Below the pieces are notes generated by a model. That model was not told the DNA's origin. It saw nothing but the letters and a program-made list of their open reading frames with translations, and ran no database searches. DNA of 64,000 bases. Source: Lactobacillus sp. CBA3605. Lineage in GTDB: Bacteria > Bacillota > Bacilli > Lactobacillales > Lactobacillaceae. Made by a program: the position numbers and the translations under genes. The DNA is taken from assembly GCF_002970915.1 (NCBI RefSeq), contig NZ_CP027190.1, positions 682,001-746,000 on the forward strand. Direction: 5' to 3'. Of this stretch, positions 43,094 through 51,379 are shown one piece after another. Positions within the stretch are counted from its first letter, which is position 1; the number at the start of each line of letters is the position of its first letter.

Positions 43094-44452
43094 ATGCAAA
43101 AATTTTGGCGGCAGATTCTACTAGTCGTAGTTGGTGTGGGGTTAATTGTGCTGAGTCCCGCGATAATAGGACATGCTCAAGTCATTACCACGGTAACCGG
43201 GCTAGATGCTGATAGTGCCATTATTAAAGATACAAGTGGACAAGTCTATAGCCATGACGCAGAATTACCAGAGCAAAATAAGTACACGGTCAGTTACAAG
43301 TGGCGGATTCCAAACACCGCAATCATTAAAGCGGGTGACACAATGACTGTGACTGTTCCTGATAATGTCCGGATTCCAGCCGATGCGAGTTTTCCAATGA
43401 AGAGTACCTCTGGTTTATTAACGATTGGCTCTTTCTTCATTGCCAAGGGGTCCCATACCGGTACCATTACGCTTAACAGTAACCTACAGTACAATACGCT
43501 TAATCGTAACGGTTACATTAATTTAAACGTCTATGGTACTATTCCTGACGATGAGGATGGTGAGGCTCCCAGTGTTTCCAATCCAGGACCGGAAGAGCCC
43601 GATGAAGAAGACCCTGGTGAAGAGACTCCGGGCGTAACTGAACCAGGAACCGAGGAACCTGGAACTGAGGAACCTAATACCGAAGAACCTAGCACCGAAG
43701 AACCTGGGACTGAAGAACCTGGAACTGAAGAACCTAATACCGAAGAACCTGGGACTGAACAACCTAGCACTGAGGAGCCTGGAACTGAAGAACCTAATAC
43801 CGAAGAACCTGGGACTGAACAACCTGGAACTGAAGAACCTAACACCGAAGAACCTAGCACTGAGAAACCTGGAACTGAAGAACCTAATACCGAAGAACCT
43901 GGGACTGAACAACCTAGCACTGAGGAGCCTGGAACTGAAGAACCTAATACTGAGGAACCTGGGACTGAGAAACCTGGAACTGAGGAACCTAGCACTGAGA
44001 AACCTGGAACTGAAGAACCTAATACTGAGGAACCCAGCACCGAAGAACCCAGCACTGAGAAACCTGGAACTGAAGAACCCAATACCGAAAAACCTGGAAC
44101 CGAAGTACCCGGGAAAGAAGAACCTAACACTGAAAAGCCTAGCACCGAGGTACCAAATGCTAAACAACCGGTCGTTAATCAACCTAAACCAGTAACACCT
44201 AAACAGCCAAATCTTGATACAACACCGGCGTTAGTTACGACACCTGCTAATCAAGGAAAAGCGTCTAAAACTAATAACAATCAAGCTTTGCTCAAACCAA
44301 CCCTTGATACCGCCAACGCTAAGCCCAACAACCAGCAGTTACCTCAAACTGGGGAACGGACTAGCAATCGTGCCTTTTTAATTGGCTTGTTAGGATTAGG
44401 TCTACTTTTGATGGTTGGATTCTTTGGTTTTCGACGTCAAAAAAAGAATTAA
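43094..44452 (+). CDS. LPXTG surface protein with 34-unit repeat stalk
   Basis: Cell-wall anchored protein of 452 residues. A signal peptide covers residues 1-31 (ending GHAQV). A single head domain of about 32-155 is homologous to the first part of the head of the LPQTA protein at 27853 (shared ITT.TGL, IKAGDT, TGTITLN, LNRNGYINLNVYGT). An acidic linker is followed by 34 pentapeptide units of the type E-P-(G/N/S)-T-E (183-352), a Thr/Pro/Asn spacer, and LPQTGE with a hydrophobic helix and RRQKKN. It lacks the SpaA/Cna-B stalk domains of its relative. The head is presumably displayed through the wall on an extended, strongly charged stalk. Ligand unknown. Confidence 0.88.
   Translation: MQKFWRQILLVVVGVGLIVLSPAIIGHAQVITTVTGLDADSAIIKDTSGQVYSHDAELPEQNKYTVSYKWRIPNTAIIKAGDTMTVTVPDNVRIPADASFPMKSTSGLLTIGSFFIAKGSHTGTITLNSNLQYNTLNRNGYINLNVYGTIPDDEDGEAPSVSNPGPEEPDEEDPGEETPGVTEPGTEEPGTEEPNTEEPSTEEPGTEEPGTEEPNTEEPGTEQPSTEEPGTEEPNTEEPGTEQPGTEEPNTEEPSTEKPGTEEPNTEEPGTEQPSTEEPGTEEPNTEEPGTEKPGTEEPSTEKPGTEEPNTEEPSTEEPSTEKPGTEEPNTEKPGTEVPGKEEPNTEKPSTEVPNAKQPVVNQPKPVTPKQPNLDTTPALVTTPANQGKASKTNNNQALLKPTLDTANAKPNNQQLPQTGERTSNRAFLIGLLGLGLLLMVGFFGFRRQKKN
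43640..44149 (+). repeat. 15-bp tandem repeat, 34 units, coding for E-P-x-T-E
   Basis: Exactly 510 bases in 34 in-frame units. The third residue alternates Gly/Asn/Ser, and the first is mostly Glu with Gln, Lys or Val variants. A higher order of four units (60 bp: PGTE-PNTE-PGTE-PSTE type) repeats several times between about 43715 and 43985, so unit gain and loss by recombination or slippage is likely. Confidence 0.95.
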
Positions 44453-44536
44453 TCTCAATGAAAAAAATTCATGACATTAATTCTTAGTTACCTTTTTTAA
44501 TTGCTAGAATAAGTGGCTATATTCTTGATTACTTGG

Positions 44537-44587
44537 CACCCTAACCCATTGGTTCTTACAAAACTGATGAGTTAGGGTGTTTTTTTA
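44537..44587 (+). terminator. terminator after the repeat-stalk LPXTG gene
   Basis: CACCCTAACCCAT pairs with ATGAGTTAGGGTG (one mismatch), followed by a run of T. It overlaps the stop of the converging PPK2 gene. Confidence 0.88.
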
Positions 44588-45469
44588 ATCAGCTTCTTGA
44601 TCCAATTGATCTAAGGCTGTTTTTAATTGCGCTTGGTCAGCGGCATCTAATGATGGGTACGCCAACGGTAACTCGCTCAACCGCTGATTAATAATCTCGG
44701 ACACGCATAACCGTGAATACCATTTACTATCCGCCGGAATAACATACCATGGGTTCGCTTTAGTTGCAGTATGAGTGATGGCATCATCGTAAACACGTTG
44801 ATAATCATCCCAATAGTTACGTTCCCGAATATCAGCCGCTGAGAATTTCCAATTATGACTAGGAATTTCAATCCGGCGAATAAAACGTTGCTTTTGTTCG
44901 GCTTTGGACATATGCAAGAAGAATTTCAACACAGTAAAGCCATTATGTTGTAAGTAATCTTCAAAAAAGCGCATGTCCTGGAAGCGTTGGGTAAAGAAGT
45001 CATCATCAACTTGCTTACGCTCAGTTGTATCACCAACATGGGCATTCACGATGATTTCCGGATGCACTCGGCTAACTAAGACATCCTCATAATAAGAGCG
45101 ATTAAAAATACCAATCATGCCACGCTTAGGCACCGCATTATGAATCCGCCATAAGTAATCATGATCCAATTCTGTACTGGTTGGTTGCTTAAATGACGTG
45201 ACTACACATCCCTGCGGATTCACGCCACTCATAATATGAGCAATCATGCTATCTTTGCCCGCCGCATCCATCGCCTGAAAAATGATTAAGACACCATGTC
45301 TATTTTGCGCGTAGAGTTTGCCTTGCAACTCCTTTAATTGTTTAATGTTTTTTTCGATTTGAGATTTAATTAGCTTCTCATCATCATACTTTTCATCTGG
45401 ACCTGTTGCTAATTCTGTCAGCCCTAATGTTTGTTTGCCAGTATACCGATATTGCTTTTCAAAATTCAT
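44585..45469 (-). CDS. polyphosphate kinase 2 family protein
   Basis: PPK2 enzyme of 294 residues that uses polyphosphate to phosphorylate nucleotides (or the reverse). Walker A is IIFQAMDAAGKDSM, with KQPTSTELDHDYLWR, lid motif NRSYYEDVLVSRVHP and HMSKAEQKQRF. The single-domain length suggests class I or III; AMP versus ADP preference cannot be decided here. GGAGG 8 bases before ATG fixes a start ten codons inside the longest frame. Monocistronic. Confidence 0.9.
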   Translation of the reverse strand: MNFEKQYRYTGKQTLGLTELATGPDEKYDDEKLIKSQIEKNIKQLKELQGKLYAQNRHGVLIIFQAMDAAGKDSMIAHIMSGVNPQGCVVTSFKQPTSTELDHDYLWRIHNAVPKRGMIGIFNRSYYEDVLVSRVHPEIIVNAHVGDTTERKQVDDDFFTQRFQDMRFFEDYLQHNGFTVLKFFLHMSKAEQKQRFIRRIEIPSHNWKFSAADIRERNYWDDYQRVYDDAITHTATKANPWYVIPADSKWYSRLCVSEIINQRLSELPLAYPSLDAADQAQLKTALDQLDQEAD

Positions 45470-45614
45470 CCTGATGACCTCCTCATAGCCAGCTGCCATT
45501 CAATCGTAATTAGCCGCTTAAGCTAAAGTATAAGTCAGCGGTTACATTTTGACCAGTCAGCTTGATTTAATCCAGTTTCCGGTAAAATTTGCTAGTCGGC
45601 GTTGTCACACTCTG

Positions 45615-45629
45615 TTGAAACGTTTACAA
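45615..45629. promoter_or_regulatory. LacI/CcpA-like operator candidate
   Basis: TTGAAACGTTTACAA is a near-perfect palindrome centred on AAACGTTT, of the kind bound by LacI-family regulators. It is one base shorter than a cre consensus. It lies about 100 bases before the nucleoside hydrolase start and overlaps a possible -35 (TTGAAA). Confidence 0.4.
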
Positions 45630-45730
45630 TTAAGCTAGTATTAATCGTTATTTGGTAAAGGTCCCAGTTGTCGGCCAATTGACTGCAATTGGGGATTCGC
45701 AACACCTGAAAACTAGGGAGGAATTTGCAC

Positions 45731-46690
45731 ATGGCAAAACGTAAAATGATTTTAGATTTGGATACCGGGATCGACGATGCAATGGCTATCGCCTATGCGG
45801 TTGGCGCCCCAGATGTTGATTTAATTGGCATTATCAGTTCATATGGTAATGTGGTCGTTGACCAAGCTGCATATAACAGTCTCCAAATTTTAGCCTTATT
45901 AGGTGCGACCGACGTGCCCGTCTTTGTCGGTGAACCACATGCGAGCACCACTGAACATTTTGACGTCATGGCAATCTCCGAACAAATCCACGGCAAAAAC
46001 GGCATTGGTGAAGTGGACTTACCAACACCAACTCGGCAACCAGAAACCCAATCAGGCGTTGACTTCTTAATTGAGGCCGCCCATCAATACGGCGCCGACT
46101 TAACCTTGATTCCTACGGGACCCTTAACTAACTTAGCGGCAGCCCTGGAAAAATCACCTGATATTGCTCACTTAATTGGCAATGTCACGCTTATGGGTGG
46201 TGCCTTAACCGTTCCCGGTAACGTTAGTCACTATGCCGAAGCGAATATCAATCAAGATGCCGAAGCCGCTAATGCCGTTTTCACTAGTGACCTCGACTTA
46301 ACGATGGTCGGCTTAGACGTGACTTTGCGGACCCTACTAACTAAGACAGAAACTAGTCAATGGCGTGCTTTAAAGACAACGGCTGGTGAGAAATTCGCCG
46401 ACATTGTTGACTATTATATTGCCGCTTATGATATTACCAGTCCTGACCTCCACGGTTGTGCCCTACATGATCCTTTGGCTGTAGGCGTCGCCTTAGACCC
46501 TACTTTCGTTACCACGTTAGGCCTCAACATGTATGTTGAAACAACCGGTGAAGATTATGGCCGCACCATCGGGGACCCCGCTCGCTTGGATGATCCTAAG
46601 ACGAACGTGACCGTGGCCCTAACTGTTGACAAAGATCGCTATTTGAAGACTTTCATGACTTACTTAACCACATTATTTAAAGCCAACTAA
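45731..46690 (+). CDS. inosine-uridine preferring nucleoside hydrolase family
   Basis: Hydrolyses nucleosides to base and ribose. It has 319 residues: Ca-binding DLDTGIDDAMAIAYA at the N-terminus, TLIPTGPLTNLA, LMGGAL, and HDPLAVGVAL near the C-terminus with the second Ca-site Asp. The ATG has GGAGG 9 bases upstream; a TTG two codons earlier is too close. Cytoplasmic salvage enzyme; base preference unknown. Monocistronic. Confidence 0.92.
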   Translation: MAKRKMILDLDTGIDDAMAIAYAVGAPDVDLIGIISSYGNVVVDQAAYNSLQILALLGATDVPVFVGEPHASTTEHFDVMAISEQIHGKNGIGEVDLPTPTRQPETQSGVDFLIEAAHQYGADLTLIPTGPLTNLAAALEKSPDIAHLIGNVTLMGGALTVPGNVSHYAEANINQDAEAANAVFTSDLDLTMVGLDVTLRTLLTKTETSQWRALKTTAGEKFADIVDYYIAAYDITSPDLHGCALHDPLAVGVALDPTFVTTLGLNMYVETTGEDYGRTIGDPARLDDPKTNVTVALTVDKDRYLKTFMTYLTTLFKAN

Positions 46691-46720
46691 TCGGCTTAAG
46701 ACATTGCAGATTTACTTATA

Positions 46721-46781
46721 GACGCTCCTCTAAATAGACAAGCAACTAACAAAAGCTTGTTTATCTAGAAGGGCGTTTTTT
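46721..46781 (+). terminator. terminator after the nucleoside hydrolase gene
   Basis: Long hairpin GACGC..TCTA.ATA.ACAAGC / GCTTGT.TAT..AGA..GCGT with a few mismatches, followed by six T. Confidence 0.85.
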
Positions 46782-46899
46782 ATAGGCCAAATTTACAATT
46801 GAAATAGAACCCCTCAGTCAAATAAGTCGTCAATACTACTTCCCAGCCAAATGGTTTTCTTCCATTTAGTTTTTTCGCCTCACGTTCTAACTGGTTCAT
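46780..46899 (-). CDS. possible small ORF or gene remnant, 39 aa
   Basis: A short frame starting 6 bases after the MFS stop. It encodes MNQLEREAKKLNGRKPFG then a hydrophobic/aromatic end (WEVVLTTYLTEGFYF). There is no good Shine-Dalgarno and I do not recognise it. It runs into the terminator of the converging gene. It could be the leftover of a truncated gene or chance; it is listed because its position suggests coupling to the MFS gene. Confidence 0.25.
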   Translation of the reverse strand: MNQLEREAKKLNGRKPFGWEVVLTTYLTEGFYFNCKFGL

Positions 46900-46905
46900 A
46901 ATTTT

Positions 46906-48129
46906 TCACTTTTCAGTATTAATTTTTGTATGCCATTTTTCAAACCCACTTGCCGTAAAAAAGAGCACTATGGGCACTAACAACATTAAACCTGTACTTC
47001 TAAATACATCATTAATCGCCAATTTTTCTGATAACAGGCCACCTATAATCGTCCCGAGCACAAATCCTAATACTGTAATAAGGCCCTTAAAAGCATAAAC
47101 CTTGCCGACAACCTTATCATTAGCAGCAAATTGAAAGTTTAAATTATTTAAAATATTAAATATTGCAGTAACTAGGCCGAGAGAAAAGTACGATGCAGCA
47201 ATCAGATAGACATTATGATATGAACTACCAATGAGAAGCAAACATAGACCAATAATGCCAGTACTGATATAGCTAACCACTTCCATTTTCTTTTCTAACA
47301 AAATCATTTTCTTTAGTCTCAGAAATAAATAAGCACTAACTAGTAACCCGACTGATTCAAATGCGCTAACGGCTGTATAAATTGTAGTGATATTCATACT
47401 GAATCCTTGCTGTATTAAAGGCAACAATAGCGGACTAACTATCCCGAACGCCAAATTCGTAATTAACAAAGTCACACTTGCAACTAACAGCTGATTATTC
47501 TTTAAGATATATTGATAACCACTTAACATTTCATCGCACTTGGCTTTAATGCCTGACCTTGACGAACCTAATCGCCCTTTACCATAGTCTGGTAAAAGAC
47601 TGATAAACACTAGTGAAATCAGCAATACAACTATAATCAAACCATAAGCATAGACGTGAAATAACGAATACGAAAGAAACAATAAAACAATTGGTGCAAT
47701 GACAGACATTAGTTGATCTGAAAGCTCAAGTACTGAATTCACTTTAGTAAGTTCACTTTTGGAAAAATAATGATAAATTAATCGAATCTCGGCTGGATGA
47801 AAGATTGGTTCTGCTAGCCCTATAAGAGTCATAATAGCAACATAGATTACTCCTGACATTGCGTTTCCAACCAGCAAGATGAGAGTAACACCAACTAAAA
47901 TCAAACGTATAATTTCAGAAAAAAACATCGCCTTTTTTGGAATAATGCGATCTATAAATAACCCCATTAACAGATGCGATAAAAAGCTACCAAAATAATA
48001 CATTCCCCAAAGCAAGCTAAACCAAATTGCTTTTTCACCTTTCATCGAAAGTGTAAAAACATATATAATAGCAGCATTCGAAAAATCGGAGAAAAAGGTT
48101 GTTGAAATAAGAATCCTTTTTTTGTCCAA
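46906..48129 (-). CDS. MFS transporter, efflux type
   Basis: Twelve-helix MFS protein of 407 residues resembling the macrolide-efflux/MFS_3 group (LLWGMYYFGSFLSHLLMGLFIDRI, PAEIRLIYHYFSKSEL). Substrate unknown. The likely start is a TTG with AAGG 7 bases upstream; a GTG just before and an ATG six codons earlier are alternatives. The gene is visibly richer in A+T than its neighbours and begins an accessory-looking stretch, which suggests transfer. Confidence 0.8.
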   Translation of the reverse strand: MDKKRILISTTFFSDFSNAAIIYVFTLSMKGEKAIWFSLLWGMYYFGSFLSHLLMGLFIDRIIPKKAMFFSEIIRLILVGVTLILLVGNAMSGVIYVAIMTLIGLAEPIFHPAEIRLIYHYFSKSELTKVNSVLELSDQLMSVIAPIVLLFLSYSLFHVYAYGLIIVVLLISLVFISLLPDYGKGRLGSSRSGIKAKCDEMLSGYQYILKNNQLLVASVTLLITNLAFGIVSPLLLPLIQQGFSMNITTIYTAVSAFESVGLLVSAYLFLRLKKMILLEKKMEVVSYISTGIIGLCLLLIGSSYHNVYLIAASYFSLGLVTAIFNILNNLNFQFAANDKVVGKVYAFKGLITVLGFVLGTIIGGLLSEKLAINDVFRSTGLMLLVPIVLFFTASGFEKWHTKINTEK

Positions 48130-48368
48130 CACACCACCTTCTCTCATCAGTATGCCACCATTTTATCATTTTAAAATGTGCCTGCAAACAAATTTTTACA
48201 TAATGGTATTGTTAATTAGATTTTTTCGCTAAAAATCGCTCTACATATCTTATGGTTGGCAAGTCAATGCGAGTTTCTTACTTTATTTGCCTCAAATTTT
48301 AAAACCTACAAATTTACTTCAGCATTAGCATAGTTGGACAGACATGCACTTACCAAGTGAATCTGTAC

Positions 48369-48417
48369 AAAAAAGATGAAGCTAGCAATTAATAGACTTA
48401 CTGGCCTCATCTTTTTT
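48369..48417. terminator. orphan bidirectional terminator
   Basis: AAAAAAGATGAAGCTAG pairs with CTGGCCTCATCTTTTTT (one mismatch, one G-U), with T runs on both strands. No gene ends here: the nearest stop codons belong to genes that start, not end, on either side. Confidence 0.75.
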
Positions 48418-48538
48418 GTCATACATTATTTAACTCGCTTTTGTCATTTTAGGAACGATTAATACTAGTTCAGGACAAGTTTGCCTACACACACCTTAAT
48501 TTAATTATTATATGTAAATATGGGGAAGTATAAATAAA

Positions 48539-48553
48539 GTCATTAATGATGAC
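48539..48553. promoter_or_regulatory. inverted repeat before the ABC cassette
   Basis: GTCAT-taatg-ATGAC lies 15 bases before the first start codon, between the presumed promoter and the ribosome site; operator candidate. Confidence 0.35.
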
Positions 48554-48568
48554 ACTATGGGGGAAATC

Positions 48569-49366
48569 ATGGCTTTCACAATAAAAAGAAGTTTAGTTCC
48601 TAAATACTTTATCGGCTTATGGATTGGTCTACTAATTGCGCTAATCCACGTTATCGCGACTATGTTACCATTACTATCACAACTTGATGGTAATAACTTT
48701 TGGTTTTCAACTTATAACCGCTGGATCAGCTTTGACAGTAGTAGCTGGACCATTGCTTTCTTCTGGGTCATTCCAATTATCAGTGCCTTAAGCGCTAGTC
48801 AGATCGTAAGTGATGATATCAAGAGCGGTTTCTTCTGGCAACAAATTAGTAAACAAGGCATCATCAAGTATTTTTGCTACACCTTTCCGATTAGCTTTTT
48901 CAGTGGTTTATTGACTGTCTTAATCCCACTGCTAGTCAATCTTTTCTTTGCTTGGAGCTTATTTCCAACGCTTAAACCTGATTTAATTCTAAATGCTAAT
49001 GCCGCAATTTTACCACAATCTACTTTTTTAGCTTCTGAATACTATACTAATCCAGCACATTTAGTCCTACTATATTTGCTATTACCTGCCTTATTGGGCG
49101 GTGGTTTTGCATTGTTTTCAGCTACTTTAGCTTTCTTCATTAACAACCAATTTGCTAATCTAACCGCTGGCTTTTTAATCACCTTACTCCTAACAATATC
49201 AGCAACAATTTTTCCGCAAAAGATATTTTCACCGATTCTACTAGTTGCTGGCGTTGGTTTTGGCTATGTTCCTTCACTTTTAACCTATCTATTGGTTTAT
49301 TTGATAAGCCTAATAATTATGCTATTATTTTTCATTTGGGGAGTGCGCAAACATGCTTATGTTTAG
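48569..49366 (+). CDS. ABC-2 type membrane protein, cassette gene 1
   Basis: Hydrophobic protein of 265 residues with about six membrane helices. It contains SALSASQIVSDDIKSGFFWQQISK, the kind of cytoplasmic loop seen in ABC-2 exporters. No family closer than ABC-2 permease recognised. The ATG follows GGGGG by 5 bases; a first ATG four codons earlier precedes that site. It overlaps gene 2 by 14 bases. Probable permease of a peptide or lipid exporter, by layout only. Confidence 0.75.
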   Translation: MAFTIKRSLVPKYFIGLWIGLLIALIHVIATMLPLLSQLDGNNFWFSTYNRWISFDSSSWTIAFFWVIPIISALSASQIVSDDIKSGFFWQQISKQGIIKYFCYTFPISFFSGLLTVLIPLLVNLFFAWSLFPTLKPDLILNANAAILPQSTFLASEYYTNPAHLVLLYLLLPALLGGGFALFSATLAFFINNQFANLTAGFLITLLLTISATIFPQKIFSPILLVAGVGFGYVPSLLTYLLVYLISLIIMLLFFIWGVRKHAYV

Positions 49367-50066
49367 TTACCTTAGAAAACGCACGACCTTTCAAAATAAA
49401 TTGCTGGTTGTATTTTTCATGCTCATCTTAAGTATATTTACTTTTGCACTACTGGTTAACACCACTAGTGCCATGGCACCAGCGCACTTAGACTTAATAC
49501 CCTTACTTGTCATGACCATTCAAAGCTTTCACAATCAGACAGTCTATCTCTTGCCAATAACGAGTGCCTTAATCGTCTTGGCCTTGCAAAAAGCAACGCC
49601 AATAGAACTATATTGGCTTACCCTCAATAACACACTGAAATCCTTTTGTCTTACCCAAATCATAAAAGTATTATTAATATACATGGGTTGTCTTTTGCTT
49701 GGCACCACTGCTTTTGGGCTGATTTATCATCAATTCGCATTGTTTTCATTCACCAATGTTCTTTTAGGACTGGGCTTTTTAAGCTTACACTTCGTTTGCT
49801 TCTTACTTAGCAGTTATATCCTAATGTTGCTGTTGATTTTCTTTAAAAAAATAATCGCCTATCTTTTATTTCTATTATTGCTGTATTTAGATGCCAGCTT
49901 ATTCACACACTTCAATGTGTCCTTAATTATTGGCAATGGCTTAACGATGTCGGTTGATACCTTTGATTTGATCATAGCGCTCAAAGACTTAAGTCTAGCT
50001 GCACTATATTTCATTATACTGACAAAATACAGTCAGCCTTTATTATCGCGGGGGTTACGACTATGA
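49353..50066 (+). CDS. membrane protein, cassette gene 2
   Basis: Protein of 237 residues with about six membrane helices and few charged residues outside the N-terminus (YLRKRTTFQNK). Unrecognised by itself. It overlaps gene 1 and, by ATGA, gene 3, so it is translationally coupled and likely a subunit of the same exporter. Confidence 0.7.
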   Translation: MLMFSYLRKRTTFQNKLLVVFFMLILSIFTFALLVNTTSAMAPAHLDLIPLLVMTIQSFHNQTVYLLPITSALIVLALQKATPIELYWLTLNNTLKSFCLTQIIKVLLIYMGCLLLGTTAFGLIYHQFALFSFTNVLLGLGFLSLHFVCFLLSSYILMLLLIFFKKIIAYLLFLLLLYLDASLFTHFNVSLIIGNGLTMSVDTFDLIIALKDLSLAALYFIILTKYSQPLLSRGLRL

Positions 50067-50704
50067 TTGCTACCTTACGTTTAATCTTACAAAGAAATAA
50101 TCAACTCATGTGGCAAAATGGTCATGTTAGAGGCCTCATAATTATACTAATTGATGGTCTGATAATCTTTAGAACCGGCTCCATCACCAATGCACTAACT
50201 GGCGCTGTCATCTCGATTACCACCCCTGCCATCCCAATCAATTGGTTTTTCCTAGTCTTATCACCACTATTAATAGTAGGTAATTACAGTGAACAAGTTG
50301 TTAAGACTGACTATCTTCTTGTCAGTACGACCAAGCTAACCCTCTATCTTAGTAGTCTCGTTTTACAACTTGTTGGGTTAACTTCGGGGCTCGTACTTAG
50401 TTGGGTATTAATCGCCCCTACACCTTTTAATTTTGTTTTTTGCCTTTACCTATTAATTACGCTAAATGTACTCACTTTATTTTATAGTATGCTATCAATT
50501 TTGATTGGCAGTATCTACAGCTTGATTATCTTTATTGTTGCTTTACTAGTCACCACCGGTAGTATTTACATCCCAATTCTGGCGCCACTAATGTTCATTC
50601 ATTTTTCAGCCAACCAATTAGGCTGGTATTTAAGTGCCTTATTGCCAATCATTGGGCTAATCTTAATGTTACCAACCTTATTAAAAAAAATTGATTTCAA
50701 TTAA
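50063..50704 (+). CDS. membrane protein, cassette gene 3
   Basis: Protein of 213 residues with about six membrane helices; unrecognised. It is the third hydrophobic subunit before the ATPase gene. Two or three different permeases plus one ATPase is the layout of lantibiotic-immunity (LanFEG) and phenol-soluble-modulin-type exporters. Confidence 0.7.
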   Translation: MIATLRLILQRNNQLMWQNGHVRGLIIILIDGLIIFRTGSITNALTGAVISITTPAIPINWFFLVLSPLLIVGNYSEQVVKTDYLLVSTTKLTLYLSSLVLQLVGLTSGLVLSWVLIAPTPFNFVFCLYLLITLNVLTLFYSMLSILIGSIYSLIIFIVALLVTTGSIYIPILAPLMFIHFSANQLGWYLSALLPIIGLILMLPTLLKKIDFN

Positions 50705-50728
50705 CTAGTTATTTAAGGAGTGCTCATT

Positions 50729-51379
50729 ATGACCTTACCATTAATTAAATTAACCCAAGTTTCAAAAAAATATAAACACAATTTTGCCTTAAAAAATATC
50801 AATTTAGAAATTAAACATCCCGGCGTTTATGGTTTTAGCGGTCCTAATGGTTCTGGAAAATCAATGACCTTTAAAACAATTCTGGGCTTTATCCGACCAA
50901 CTACCGGTACGGTATTAGTCAATGGCGCTATTATTCGCAAGGACACCCTCTTTGCAAATAACATCGGCTTCTCAATGGCCGAGTATGGCGTCTTACCCAG
51001 CAAAAGCGGTCCTGCTAATTTAGAACTGCTTTGTATCCTAGCTAAGTATCCAGTTAACGAAATTCCAGTATTACTAAAATACGTTGGTTTAGACCCGACC
51101 GACAATCGTAAAGTTTCAGCTTATTCATTGGGCATGCAACAGCGACTATCAATTGCAACAGCGCTGATTGGCAATCAAGCAATCATTATTTTGGATGAAC
51201 CTACTAATGCTTTAGATGAGGATGGTCAACATTTTTTACAAGCCTTAATCCGAGACCTACGTCAAAAAGGGAAGACAATCTTAGTTTCTAGTCATGATGC
51301 GAGCTTCCTGCGTTCAGTGTCTGATTATATTTATTTTCTCAACGAAGGTTGTATTACGCGGGAGGAAGCCATTTCATGA
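50729..51379 (+). CDS. ABC transporter ATP-binding protein, cassette gene 4
   Basis: ATPase of 216 residues: Walker A FSGPNGSGKSMTF, signature YSLGMQQRLSIA (C-loop with Leu-Gly-Met, as in exporter ATPases), Walker B AIIILDEPTNALDEDG, switch VSSHDASFL. Bacteriocin-immunity and drug-export ATPases share the SLGMQQRL form. The ATG after GGAG is chosen over the GTG overlapping it. The stop overlaps gene 5 by ATGA. Confidence 0.88.
   Translation: MTLPLIKLTQVSKKYKHNFALKNINLEIKHPGVYGFSGPNGSGKSMTFKTILGFIRPTTGTVLVNGAIIRKDTLFANNIGFSMAEYGVLPSKSGPANLELLCILAKYPVNEIPVLLKYVGLDPTDNRKVSAYSLGMQQRLSIATALIGNQAIIILDEPTNALDEDGQHFLQALIRDLRQKGKTILVSSHDASFLRSVSDYIYFLNEGCITREEAIS

Larger units (their letters stand above)
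48130..48568. other. 439-base non-coding stretch between MFS and ABC cassette
   Basis: AT-rich; both strands checked for short frames and none has a ribosome site and sensible length. It holds an orphan hairpin terminator (48369-48417), a possible TATTAT -10 around 48506 and an inverted repeat just before the ABC cassette. It may be the scar of a deleted gene. Confidence 0.6.

Noticed and set aside
43640..44149. Regular short repeat as a possible CRISPR or minisatellite
   Set aside because: Units are contiguous, 15 bp, in frame and without unique spacers; it encodes the stalk of an LPXTG protein.
43523..44182. Long minus-strand frames (219 and 204 codons) rich in Ser/Phe/Arg or Ser/Gly/Pro opposite the repeat-stalk gene
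   Set aside because: They are the antisense reading of a 15-bp in-frame repeat, which keeps all frames open; there is no ribosome site and composition is purely repeat-driven.
48169..48368. A hidden bacteriocin precursor next to the ABC cassette
   Set aside because: The short frames on both strands (such as a 16-codon one at 48252) lack ribosome sites, double-glycine leaders and charge patterns of precursors.
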